Source of the DNA: Hetaerina americana
Lineage: Eukaryota; Arthropoda; Insecta; Odonata; Calopterygidae
Direction: 5' to 3'
Length of the DNA stretch: 64,000 bases
NCBI GenBank assembly: GCA_022747635.1
Contig: JAKTNV010000611.1
Location: forward strand, 34,343 to 98,342
Shown here: piece by piece, positions 24,900 through 38,400 of the stretch
How positions within the stretch are numbered: the stretch's first letter is position 1
Layout: each line of letters opens with the position of its first letter
Translations under genes and position numbers: made by a program
The notes under the pieces: generated by a model
Told to the model about the DNA's origin: nothing
The model's input: only the letters and a program-made list of their open reading frames with translations
Databases searched by the model: none

Positions 24900-27800
24900 A
24901 ACACTTGCGATGAGGCATCTTTTATGCTCATTTCTTGTCTTGAATGACTTATTCTGGGTTTTATTTTGTTTATTTGATGAAAATGAACAACAATAAACAC
25001 CATGGAAACATTTTTGTTTGTTACGTGTCGAGTGAGATTTTCACCCAGAACCCAAAGGGTGGGGTATTGGCACTTTTCATGGAAAAATGAGAAAAATTAA
25101 AATTTCTAAAAATGAAATAAATGCCTTCTATACACCTCAAACATTCACTCTATAATGGAAGATTGTTGTTTTTCGCAATATTTTTTGAAATTTGGGCTCT
25201 TTTACTAACATTAACACTTGCGATGAGGCATCTTTTATGCTCATTTCTTGTCTTGAATGACTTATTCTGGGTTTTATTTTGTTTATTTGATAAAAATGAA
25301 CAACAATAAACACCATGGAAACATTTTTGTTTGATACGTGTCGAGTGAGATTTTCACCCAGAACCCAAAGGGTGGGGTATTGGCACTTTTCATGGAAAAA
25401 TGAGAAAAATTAAAATTTCTAAAAATGAAATAAATGCCTTCTATACACCTCAAACATTCACTCTATAATGGAAGATTGTTGTTTTTCGCAATATTTTTTG
25501 AAATTTGGGCTCTTTTACTAACATTAACACTTGCGATGAGGCATCTTTTATGCTCATTTCTTGTCTTGAATGATTTATTCTGGGTTTTATTTTGTTTATT
25601 TGATGAAAATGAACAACAATAAACACCATGGAAACATTTTTGTTTGATACGTGTCGAGTGAGATTTTCACCCAGAACCCAAAGGGTGGGGTATTGGCACT
25701 TTTCATGGAAAAATGAGAAAAATTAAAATTTCTAAAAATGAAATAAATGCCTTCTATACACCTCAAACATTCACTCTATAATGGAAGATTGTTGTTTTTC
25801 GCAATATTTTTTGAAATTTGGGCTCTTTTACTAACATTAACACTTGCGATGAGGCATCTTTTATGCTCATTTCTTGTCTTGAATGACTTATTCTGGGTTT
25901 TATTTTGTTTATTTGATGAAAATGAACAACAATAAACACCATGGAAACATTTTTGTTTGATACGTGTCGAGTGAGATTTTCACCCAGAACCCAAAGGGTG
26001 GGGTATTGGCACTTTTCATGGAAAAATGAGAAAAATTAAAATTTCTAAAAATGAAATAAATGCCTTCTATACACCTCAAACATTCACTCTATAATGGAAG
26101 ATTGTTGTTTTTCGCAATATTTTTTGAAATTTGGGCTCTTTTACTAACATAAACACTTGCGATGAGGCATCTTTTATGCTCATTTCTTGTCTTGAATGAC
26201 TTATTCTGGGTTTTATTTTGTTTATTTGATGAAAATGAACAACAATAAACACCATGGAAACATTTTTGTTTGTTACGTGTCGAGTGAGATTTTCACCCAG
26301 AACCCAAAGGGTGGGGTATTGGCACTTTTCATGGAAAAATGAGAAAAATTAAAATTTCTAAAAATGAAATAAATGCCTTCTATACACCTCAAACATTCAC
26401 TCTATAATGGAAGATTGTTGTTTTTCGCAATATTTTTTGAAATTTGGGCTCTTTTACTAACATTAACACTTGCGATGAGGCATCTTTTATGCTCATTTCT
26501 TGTCTTGAATGACTTATTCTGGGTTTTATTTTGTTTATTTGATGAAAATGAACAACAATAAACACCATGGAAACATTTTTGTTTGATACGTGTCGAGTGA
26601 GATTTTCACCCAGAACCCAAAGGGTGGGGTATTGGCACTTTTCATGGAAAAATGAGAAAAATTAAAATTTCTAAAAATGAAATAAATGCCTTCTATACAC
26701 CTCAAACATTCACTCTATAATGGAAGATTGTTGTTTTTCGCAATATTTTTTGAAATTTGGGCTCTTTTACTAACATTAACACTTGCGATGAGGCATCTTT
26801 TATGCTCATTTCTTGTCTTGAATGACTTATTCTGGGTTTTATTTTGTTTATTTGATGAAAATGAACAACAATAAACACCATGGAAACATTTTTGTTTGAT
26901 ACGTGTCGAGTGAGATTTTCACCCAGAACCCAAAGGGGGGGGTATTGGCACTTTTCATGGAAAAATGAGAAAAATTAAAATTTCTAAAAATGAAATAAAT
27001 GCCTTCTATACACCTCAAACATTCACTCTATAATGGAAGATTGTTGTTTTTCGCAATATTTTTTGAAATTTGGGCTCTTTTACTAACATTAACACTTGCG
27101 ATGAGGCATCTTTTATGCTCATTTCTTGTCTTGAATGACTTATTCTGGGTTTTATTTTGTTTATTTGATGAAAATGAACAACAATAAACACCATGGAAAC
27201 ATTTTTGTTTGATACGTGTCGAGTGAGATTTTCACCCAGAACCCAAAGGGGGGGGTATTGGCACTTTTCATGGAAAAATGAGAAAAATTAAAATTTCTAA
27301 AAATGAAATAAATGCCTTCTATACACCTCAAACATTCACTCTATAATGGAAGATTGTTGTTTTTCGCAATATTTTTTGAAATTTGGGCTCTTTTACTAAC
27401 ATTAACACTTGCGATGAGGCATCTTTTATGCTCATTTCTTGTCTTGAATGACTTATTCTGGGTTTTATTTTGTTTATTTGTTGAAAATGAACAACAATAA
27501 ACACCATGGAAACATTTTTGTTTGATACGTGTCGAGTGAGATTTTCACCCAGAACCCAAAGGGTGGGGTATTGGCACTTTTCATGGAAAAATGAGAAAAA
27601 TTAAAATTTCTAAAAATGAAATAAATGCCTTCTATACACCTCAAACATTCACTCTATAATGGAAGATTGTTGTTTTTCGCAATATTTTTTGAAATTTGGG
27701 CTCTTTTACTAACATTAACACTTGCGATGAGGCATCTTTTATGCTCATTTCTTGTCTTGAATGACTTATTCTGGGTTTTATTTTGTTTATTTGATGAAAA

Positions 27801-30533
27801 TGAACAACAATAAACACCATGGAAACATTTTTGTTTGTTACGTGTCGAGTGAGATTTTCACCCAGAACCCAAAGGGTGGGGTATTGGCACTTTTCATGGA
27901 AAAATGAGAAAAATTAAAATTTCTAAAAATGAAATAAATGCCTTCTATACACCTCAAACATTCACTCTATAATGGAAGATTGTTGTTTTTCGCAATATTT
28001 TTTGAAATTTGGGCTCTTTTACTAACATTAACACTTGCGATGAGGCATCTTTTATGCTCATTTCTTGTCTTGAATGACTTATTCTGGGTTTTATTTTGTT
28101 TATTTGATGAAAATGAACAACAATAAACACCATGGAAACATTTTTGTTTGATACGTGTCGAGTGAGATTTTCACCCAGAACCCAAAGGGTGGGGTATTGG
28201 CACTTTTCATGGAAAAATGAGAAAAATTAAAATTTCTAAAAATGAAATAAATGCCTTCTATACACCTCAAACATTCACTCTATAATGGAAGATTGTTGTT
28301 TTTCGCAATATTTTTTGAAATTTGGGCTCTTTTACTAACATTAACACTTGCGATGAGGCATCTTTTATGCTCATTTCTTGTCTTGAATGATTTATTCTGG
28401 GTTTTATTTTGTTTATTTGATGAAAATGAACAACAATAAACACCATGGAAACATTTTTGTTTGATACGTGTCGAGTGAGATTTTCACCCAGAACCCAAAG
28501 GGTGGGGTATTGGCACTTTTCATGGAAAAATGAGAAAAATTAAAATTTCTAAAAATGAAATAAATGCCTTCTATACACCTCAAACATTCACTCTATAATG
28601 GAAGATTGTTGTTTTTCGCAATATTTTTTGAAATTTGGGCTCTTTTACTAACATTAACACTTGCGATGAGGCATCTTTTATGCTCATTTCTTGTCTTGAA
28701 TGACTTATTCTGGGTTTTATTTTGTTTATTTGATGAAAATGAACAACAATAAACACCATGGAAACATTTTTGTTTGATACGTGTCGAGTGAGATTTTCAC
28801 CCAGAACCCAAAGGGTGGGGTATTGGCACTTTTCATGGAAAAATGAGAAAAATTAAAATTTCTAAAAATGAAATAAATGCCTTCTATACACCTCAAACAT
28901 TCACTCTATAATGGAAGATTGTTGTTTTTCGCAATATTTTTTGAAATTTGGGCTCTTTTACTAACATAAACACTTGCGATGAGGCATCTTTTATGCTCAT
29001 TTCTTGTCTTGAATGACTTATTCTGGGTTTTATTTTGTTTATTTGATGAAAATGAACAACAATAAACACCATGGAAACATTTTTGTTTGTTACGTGTCGA
29101 GTGAGATTTTCACCCAGAACCCAAAGGGTGGGGTATTGGCACTTTTCATGGAAAAATGAGAAAAATTAATATTTCTAAAAATGAAATAAATGCCTTCTAT
29201 ACACCTCAAACATTCACTCTATAATGGAAGATTGTTGTTTTTCGCAATATTTTTTGAAATTTGGGCTCTTTTACTAACATTAACACTTGCGATGAGGCAT
29301 CTTTTATGCTCATTTCTTGTCTTGAATGACTTATTCTGGGTTTTATTTTGTTTATTTGATGAAAATGAACAACAATAAACACCATGGAAACATTTTTGTT
29401 TGATACGTGTCGAGTGAGATTTTCACCCAGAACCCAAAGGGTGGGGTATTGGCACTTTTCATGGAAAAATGAGAAAAATTAAAATTTCTAAAAATGAAAT
29501 AAATGCCTTCTATACACCTCAAACATTCACTCTATAATGGAAGATTGTTGTTTTTCGCAATATTTTTTGAAATTTGGGCTCTTTTACTAACATTAACACT
29601 TGCGATGAGGCATCTTTTATGCTCATTTCTTGTCTTGAATGACTTATTCTGGGTTTTATTTTGTTTATTTGATGAAAATGAACAACAATAAACACCATGG
29701 AAACATTTTTGTTTGATACGTGTCGAGTGAGATTTTCACCCAGAACCCAAAGGGGGGGGTATTGGCACTTTTCATGGAAAAATGAGAAAAATTAAAATTT
29801 CTAAAAATGAAATAAATGCCTTCTATACACCTCAAACATTCACTCTATAATGGAAGATTGTTGTTTTTCGCAATATTTTTTGAAATTTGGGCTCTTTTAC
29901 TAACATTAACACTTGCGATGAGGCATCTTTTATGCTCATTTCTTGTCTTGAATGACTTATTCTGGGTTTTATTTTGTTTATTTGATGAAAATGAACAACA
30001 ATAAACACCATGGAAACATTTTTGTTTGATACGTGTCGAGTGAGATTTTCACCCAGAACCCAAAGGGGGGGGTATTGGCACTTTTCATGGAAAAATGAGA
30101 AAAATTAAAATTTCTAAAAATGAAATAAATGCCTTCTATACACCTCAAACATTCACTCTATAATGGAAGATTGTTGTTTTTCGCAATATTTTTTGAAATT
30201 TGGGCTCTTTTACTAACATTAACACTTGCGATGAGGCATCTTTTATGCTCATTTCTTGTCTTGAATGACTTATTCTGGGTTTTATTTTGTTTATTTGATG
30301 AAAATGAACAACAATAAACACCATGGAAACATTTTTGTTTGGTACGTGTCGAGTGAGATTTTCACCCAGAACCCAAAGGGTGGGGTATTGGCACTTTTCA
30401 TGGAAAAATGAGAAAAATTAAAATTTCTAAAAATGAAATAAATGCCTTCTATACACCTCAAACATTCACTCTATAATGGAAGATTGTTGTTTTTCGCAAT
30501 ATTTTTTGAAATTTGGGCTCTTTTACTAACATT
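24900..30533 (+). repeat. Tandem duplication of a 9-monomer block (2,817 bp, two copies)
   Basis: Markers repeat exactly 2,817 bases (9 x 313) apart: GTTACGTGTC at 25020/27837 and 26272/29089, GAATGATTTATTC in the 25434 and 28251 monomers, and ACATAAAC at 26149/28966. The order of GGGTGGGG and G8 runs also matches. The left breakpoint lies between ~24,750 and 25,020 and the right between ~30,384 and 30,654. Private changes, such as TTTGATAAAAATG near 25290 and TTTGTTGAAAATG near 27480, arose after duplication. Confidence 0.9.
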
Positions 30534-30946
30534 AACACTTGCGATGAGGCATCTTTTATGCTCATTTCTTGTCTTGAATGACTTATTCTGGGTTTTATTT
30601 TGTTTATTTGATGAAAATGAACAACAATAAACACCATGGAAACATTTTTGTTTGATTCGTGTCGAGTGAGATTTTCACCCAGAACCCAAAGGGGGGGGTA
30701 TTGGCACTTTTCATGGAAAAATGAGAAAAATTAAAATTTCTAAAAATGAAATAAATGCCTTCTATACAACTCAAACATTCACTCTATAATGGAAGATTGT
30801 TGTTTTTCGCAATATTTTTTGAAATTTGGGCTCTTTTACTAACATTAACACTTGCGATGAGGCATCTTTTATGCTCATTTCTTGTCTTGAATGACTTATT
30901 CTGGGTTTTATTTTGTTTATTTGATGAAAATGAACAACAATAAACA

Positions 30947-31155
30947 CCATGGAAACATTTTTGTTTGATTCGTGTCGAGTGAGATTTTCACCCAGAACCC
31001 AAAGGGGGGGGTATTGGCACTTTTTTTTTGAAATTTGGGCTCTTTTACTAACATTAACACTTGCGATGAGGCATCTTTTATGCTCATTTCTTGTCTTGAA
31101 TGACTTATTCTGGGTTTTATTTTGTTTATTTGATGAAAATGAACAACAATAAACA
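30947..31155 (+). repeat. Truncated 209-bp monomer (deletion allele, copy 1)
   Basis: Phased on CCATGG, this unit is 209 bp instead of 313. The sequence jumps from GGCACTTTT to TTTTTTGAAATTTGGG, leaving a T9 run at 31021-31029 and removing about 104 bp, including the A-rich segment and the start of the 62-aa ORF. T-tract microhomology at the breakpoint explains the deletion. The same junction is found at four other places. Confidence 0.95.
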
Positions 31156-34100
31156 CCATGGAAACATTTTTGTTTGATCCGTGTCGGGTGAGATTTTCAC
31201 CCAGAACCCAAAGGGGGGGGTATTGGCACTTTTCATGGAAAAATGAGAAAAATTAAAATTTCTAAAAATGAAATAAATGCCTTCTATACACCTAAAACAT
31301 TCACTCTATAATGGAAGATTGTTGTTTTTCGCAATATTTTTTGAAATTTGGGCTCTTTTATTAACGTTAACACTTGCGATGAGGCATCTTTTATGCTCAT
31401 TTCTTGTCTTGAATGACTTATTCTGGGTTTTATTTTGTTTATTTGATGAAAATGAACAACAATAAACACCATGGAAACATTTTTGTTTGATTCGTGTCGA
31501 GTGAGAATTTCACCTAGAACCCAAAGGGGGGGGTATTGGCACTTTTCATGGAAAAATGAGAAAAATTAAAATTTCTAAAAATGAAATAAATGCCTTCTAT
31601 ACACCTCAAACATTCACTCTATAATGGAAGATTGTTGTTTTTCGCAATATTTTTTGAAATTTGGGCTCTTTTACTAACATTAACACTTGCGATGAGGCAT
31701 CTTTTATGCTCATTTCTTGTCTTGAATGACTTATTCTGGGTTTTATTTTGTTTATTTGATGAAAATGAACAACAATAAACACCATGGAAACATTTTTGTT
31801 TGATACGTGTCGAGTGAGATTTTCACCCAGATCCCAAAGGGGGGGGTATTGGCACTTTTCATGGAAAAATGAGAAAAATTAAAATTTCTAAAAATGAAAT
31901 AAATGCCTTCTATACACCTCAAACATTCACTCTATAATGGAAGATTGTTGTTTTTCGCAATATTTTTTGAAATTTGGGCTCTTTTACTAACATTATCACT
32001 TGCGATGAGGCATCTTTTATGCTCATTTCTTGTCTTGAATGACTTATTCTGGGTTTTATTTTGTTTATTTGATGAAAATGAACAACAATAAACACCATGG
32101 AAACATTTTTGTTTGATTCGTGTCGAGTGAGATTTTCACCCAGAACCCAAAGGGGGGGGTATTGGCACTTTTCATGGAAAAATGAGAAAAATTAAAATTT
32201 CTAAAAATGAAATAAATGCCTTCTATACACCTCAAACATTCACTCTATAATGGAAGATTGTTGTTTTTCGCAATATTTTTTGAAATTTGGGCTCTTTTAC
32301 TAACGTTAACACTTGCGATGAGGCATCTTTTATGCTCATTTCTTGTCTTGAATGACTTATTCTGGGTTTTATTTTGTTTATTTGATGAAAATGAACAACA
32401 ATAAACACCATGGAAACATTTTTGTTTGATACGTGTCGAGTGAGATTTTCACCCAGAACCCAAAGGGTGGGGTATTGGCACTTTTCATGGAAAAATGAGA
32501 AAAATTAAAATTTCTAAAAATGAAATAAATGCCTTCTATACACCTCAAACATTCACTCTATAATGGAAGATTGTTGTTTTTCGCAATATTTTTTGAAATT
32601 TGGGCTCTTTTACTAACATTAACACTTGCGATGAGGCATCTTTTATGCTCATTTCTTGTCTTGAATGATTTATTCTGGGTTTTATTTTGTTTATTTGATG
32701 AAAATGAACAACAATAAACACCATGGAAACATTTTTGTTTGATACGTGTCGAGTGAGATTTTCACCCAGAACCCAAAGGGTGGGGTATTGGCACTTTTCA
32801 TGGAAAAATGAGAAAAATTAAAATTTCTAAAAATGAAATAAATGCCTTCTATACACCTCAAACATTCACTCTATAATGGAAGATTGTTGTTTTTCGCAAT
32901 ATTTTTTGAAATTTGGGCTCTTTTACTAACATTAACACTTGCGATGAGGCATCTTTTATGCTCATTTCTTGTCTTGAATGACTTATTCTGGGTTTTATTT
33001 TGTTTATTTGATGAAAATGAACAACAATAAACACCATGGAAACATTTTTGTTTGATACGTGTCGAGTGAGATTTTCACCCAGAACCCAAAGGGTGGGGTA
33101 TTGGCACTTTTCATGGAAAAATGAGAAAAATTAAAATTTCTAAAAATGAAATAAATGCCTTCTATACACCTCAAACATTCACTCTATAATGGAAGATTGT
33201 TGTTTTTCGCAATATTTTTTGAAATTTGGGCTCTTTTACTAACATAAACACTTGCGATGAGGCATCTTTTATGCTCATTTCTTGTCTTGAATGACTTATT
33301 CTGGGTTTTATTTTGTTTATTTGATGAAAATGAACAACAATAAACACCATGGAAACATTTTTGTTTGTTACGTGTCGAGTGAGATTTTCACCCAGAACCC
33401 AAAGGGTGGGGTATTGGCACTTTTCATGGAAAAATGAGAAAAATTAATATTTCTAAAAATGAAATAAATGCCTTCTATACACCTCAAACATTCACTCTAT
33501 AATGGAAGATTGTTGTTTTTCGCAATATTTTTTGAAATTTGGGCTCTTTTACTAACATTAACACTTGCGATGAGGCATCTTTTATGCTCATTTCTTGTCT
33601 TGAATGACTTATTCTGGGTTTTATTTTGTTTATTTGATGAAAATGAACAACAATAAACACCATGGAAACATTTTTGTTTGATACGTGTCGAGTGAGATTT
33701 TCACCCAGAACCCAAAGGGTGGGGTATTGGCACTTTTCATGGAAAAATGAGAAAAATTAAAATTTCTAAAAATGAAATAAATGCCTTCTATACACCTCAA
33801 ACATTCACTCTATAATGGAAGATTGTTGTTTTTCGCAATATTTTTTGAAATTTGGGCTCTTTTACTAACATTAACACTTGCGATGAGGCATCTTTTATGC
33901 TCATTTCTTGTCTTGAATGACTTATTCTGGGTTTTATTTTGTTTATTTGATGAAAATGAACAACAATAAACACCATGGAAACATTTTTGTTTGATACGTG
34001 TCGAGTGAGATTTTCACCCAGAACCCAAAGGGGGGGGTATTGGCACTTTTCATGGAAAAATGAGAAAAATTAAAATTTCTAAAAATGAAATAAATGCCTT

Positions 34101-35224
34101 CTATACACCTCAAACATTCACTCTATAATGGAAGATTGTTGTTTTTCGCAATATTTTTTGAAATTTGGGCTCTTTTACTAACATTAACACTTGCGATGAG
34201 GCATCTTTTATGCTCATTTCTTGTCTTGAATGACTTATTCTGGGTTTTATTTTGTTTATTTGATGAAAATGAACAACAATAAACACCATGGAAACATTTT
34301 TGTTTGATACGTGTCGAGTGAGATTTTCACCCAGAACCCAAAGGGGGGGGTATTGGCACTTTTCATGGAAAAATGAGAAAAATTAAAATTTCTAAAAATG
34401 AAATAAATGCCTTCTATACACCTCAAACATTCACTCTATAATGGAAGATTGTTGTTTTTCGCAATATTTTTTGAAATTTGGGCTCTTTTACTAACATTAA
34501 CACTTGCGATGAGGCATCTTTTATGCTCATTTCTTGTCTTGAATGACTTATTCTGGGTTTTATTTTGTTTATTTGATGAAAATGAACAACAATAAACACC
34601 ATGGAAACATTTTTGTTTGGTACGTGTCGAGTGAGATTTTCACCCAGAACCCAAAGGGTGGGGTATTGGCACTTTTCATGGAAAAATGAGAAAAATTAAA
34701 ATTTCTAAAAATGAAATAAATGCCTTCTATACACCTCAAACATTCACTCTATAATGGAAGATTGTTGTTTTTCGCAATATTTTTTGAAATTTGGGCTCTT
34801 TTACTAACATTAACACTTGCGATGAGGCATCTTTTATGCTCATTTCTTGTCTTGAATGACTTATTCTGGGTTTTATTTTGTTTATTTGATGAAAATGAAC
34901 AACAATAAACACCATGGAAACATTTTTGTTTGATTCGTGTCGAGTGAGATTTTCACCCAGAACCCAAAGGGGGGGGTATTGGCACTTTTCATGGAAAAAT
35001 GAGAAAAATTAAAATTTCTAAAAATGAAATAAATGCCTTCTATACAACTCAAACATTCACTCTATAATGGAAGATTGTTGTTTTTCGCAATATTTTTTGA
35101 AATTTGGGCTCTTTTACTAACATTAACACTTGCGATGAGGCATCTTTTATGCTCATTTCTTGTCTTGAATGACTTATTCTGGGTTTTATTTTGTTTATTT
35201 GATGAAAATGAACAACAATAAACA

Positions 35225-35433
35225 CCATGGAAACATTTTTGTTTGATTCGTGTCGAGTGAAATTTTCACCCAGAACCCAAAGGGGGGGGTATTGGCACTT
35301 TTTTTTTGAAATTTGGGCTCTTTTACTAACATTAACACTTGCGATGAGGCATCTTTTATGCTCATTTCTTGTCTTGAATGACTTATTCTGGGTTTTATTT
35401 TGTTTATTTGATGAAAATGAACAACAATAAACA
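35225..35433 (+). repeat. Truncated 209-bp monomer (copy 2)
   Basis: Identical T9 junction at 35299-35307, exactly 4,278 bases after copy 1 and carried by the 4,278-bp duplication. It differs from copy 1 by A for G at 35261. Confidence 0.95.
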
Positions 35434-38400
35434 CCATGGAAACATTTTTGTTTGATCCGTGTCGGGTGAGATTTTCACCCAGAACCCAAAGGGGGGGGTA
35501 TTGGCACTTTTCATGGAAAAATGAGAAAAATTAAAATTTCTAAAAATGAAATAAATGCCTTCTATACACCTAAAACATTCACTCTATAATGGAAGATTGT
35601 TGTTTTTCGCAATATTTTTTGAAATTTGGGCTCTTTTATTAACGTTAACACTTGCGATGAGGCATCTTTTATGCTCATTTCTTGTCTTGAATGACTTATT
35701 CTGGGTTTTATTTTGTTTATTTGATGAAAATGAACAACAATAAACACCATGGAAACATTTTTGTTTGATTCGTGTCGAGTGAGAATTTCACCTAGAACCC
35801 AAAGGGGGGGGTATTGGCACTTTTCATGGAAAAATGAGAAAAATTAAAATTTCTAAAAATGAAATAAATGCCTTCTATACACCTCAAACATTCACTCTAT
35901 AATGGAAGATTGTTGTTTTTCGCAATATTTTTTGAAATTTGGGCTCTTTTACTAACATTAACACTTGCGATGAGGCATCTTTTATGCTCATTTCTTGTCT
36001 TGAATGACTTATTCTGGGTTTTATTTTGTTTATTTGATGAAAATGAACAACAATAAACACCATGGAAACATTTTTGTTTGATACGTGTCGAGTGAGATTT
36101 TCACCCAGATCCCAAAGGGGGGGGTATTGGCACTTTTCATGGAAAAATGAGAAAAATTAAAATTTCTAAAAATGAAATAAATGCCTTCTATACACCTCAA
36201 ACATTCACTCTATAATGGAAGATTGTTGTTTTTCGCAATATTTTTTGAAATTTGGGCTCTTTTACTAACATTATCACTTGCGATGAGGCATCTTTTATGC
36301 TCATTTCTTGTCTTGAATGACTTATTCTGGGTTTTATTTTGTTTATTTGATGAAAATGAACAACAATAAACACCATGGAAACATTTTTGTTTGATTCGTG
36401 TCGAGTGAGATTTTCACCCAGAACCCAAAGGGGGGGGTATTGGCACTTTTCATGGAAAAATGAGAAAAATTAAAATTTCTAAAAATGAAATAAATGCCTT
36501 CTATACACCTCAAACATTCACTCTATAATGGAAGATTGTTGTTTTTCGCAATATTTTTTGAAATTTGGGCTCTTTTACTAACGTTAACACTTGCGATGAG
36601 GCATCTTTTATGCTCATTTCTTGTCTTGAATGACTTATTCTGGGTTTTATTTTGTTTATTTGATGAAAATGAACAACAATAAACACCATGGAAACATTTT
36701 TGTTTGATTCGTGTCGAGTGAGAATTTCACCTAGAACCCAAAGGGGGGGGTATTGGCACTTTTCATGGAAAAATGAGAAAAATTAAAATTTCTTAAAATG
36801 AAATAAATGCCTTCTATACACCTCAAACATTCACTCTATAATGGAAGATTGTTGTTTTTCGCAATATTTTTTGAAATTTGGGCTCTTTTACTAACATTAA
36901 CACTTGCAATGAGGCATCTTTTATGCTCATTTCTTGTCTTGAATGACTTATTCTGGGTTTTATTTTGTTTATTTGATGAAAATGAACAACAATAAACACC
37001 ATGGAAACATTTTTGTTTGATACGTGTCGAGTGAGATTTTCACCCAGAACCCAAAGGGGGGGGTATTGGCACTTTTCATGGAAAAATGAGAAAAATTAAA
37101 ATTTCTAAAAATGAAATAAAAGCCTTCTATACACCTCAAACATTCACTCTATAATGGAAGATTGTTGTTTTTCGCAATATTTTTTGAAATTTGGGCTCTT
37201 TTACTAACATTAACACTTGCGATGAGGCATCTTTTATGCTCATTTCTTGTCTTGAATGACTTATTCTGGGTTTTATTTTGTTTATTTGATGAAAATGAAC
37301 AACAATAAACACCATGGAAACATTTTTGTTTGATTCGTGTCGAGTGAGATTTTCACCCAGAACCCAAAGGGGGGGGTATTGGCACTTTTCATGGAAAAAT
37401 GAGAAAAATTAAAATTTCTAAAAATGAAATAAATGCCTTCTATACACCTCAAACATTCACTCTATAATGGAAGATTGTTGTTTTTCGCAATATTTTTTGA
37501 AATTTGGGCTCTTTTACTAACATTAACACTTGCGATGAGGCATCTTTTATGCTCATTTCTTGTCTTGAATGACTTATTCTGGGTTTTATTTTGTTTATTT
37601 GATGAAAATGAACAACAATAAACACCATGGAAACATTTTTGTTTGATTCGTGTCGAGTGAGATTTTCACCCAGCACCCAAAGGGGGGGGGTAGTGGAACT
37701 TTTCATGGAAAAATGAGAAAAATTAAAATTTCTAAAAATGAAATAAATGCCTTCTATACACCTAAAACATTCACTCTATAATGGAAGATTGTTGTTTTTC
37801 GCAATATTTTTTGAAATTTGGGCTCTTTTACTAACGTTAACACTTGCGATGAGGCATCTTTTATGCTCATTTCTTGTCTTGAATGACTTATTCTGGGTTT
37901 TATTTTGTTTATTTGATGAAAATGAACAACAATAAACACCATGGAAACATTTTTGTTTGATTCGTGTCGAGTGAGAATTTCACCTAGAACCCAAAGGGGG
38001 GGGTATTGGCACTTTTCATGGAAAAATGAGAAAAATTAAAATTTCTAAAAATGAAATAAATGCCTTCTATACACCTCAAACATTCACTCTATAATGGAAG
38101 ATTGTTGTTTTTCGCAATATTTTTTGAAATTTGGGCTCTTTTACTAACATTAACACTTGCGATGAGGCATCTTTTATGCTCATTTCTTGTCTTGAATGAC
38201 TTATTCTGGGTTTTATTTTGTTTATTTGATGAAAATGAACAACAATAAACACCATGGAAACATTTTTGTTTGATACGTGTCGAGTGAGATTTTCACCCAG
38301 AACCCAAAGGGGGGGGTATTGGCACTTTTCATGGAAAAATGAGAAAAATTAAAATTTCTAAAAATGAAATAAATGCCTTCTATACACCTCAAACATTCAC

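Larger units (their letters stand above)
28080..36635 (+). repeat. Tandem duplication of a 13+1-monomer block (4,278 bp, two copies)
   Basis: The block consists of thirteen full monomers plus one 209-bp truncated monomer (13 x 313 + 209 = 4,278). Markers repeat at exactly that spacing: TTAATATTTC at 29165/33443, GGTACGTGTC at 30342/34620, CTATACAACTC near 30766/35044, the truncated monomer at 30947/35225, CCGTGTCGGGTG near 31179/35457, CACCTAGAACC near 31511/35789, CCCAGATCCC near 31828/36106 and ACATTATCAC near 31991/36269. Breakpoints are bracketed to ~28,030-28,150, ~32,305-32,430 and ~36,590-36,710. I noticed only one difference between the copies, G at 30983 against A at 35261, so the event is very recent or the assembly duplicated it. 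Confidence 0.9.
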
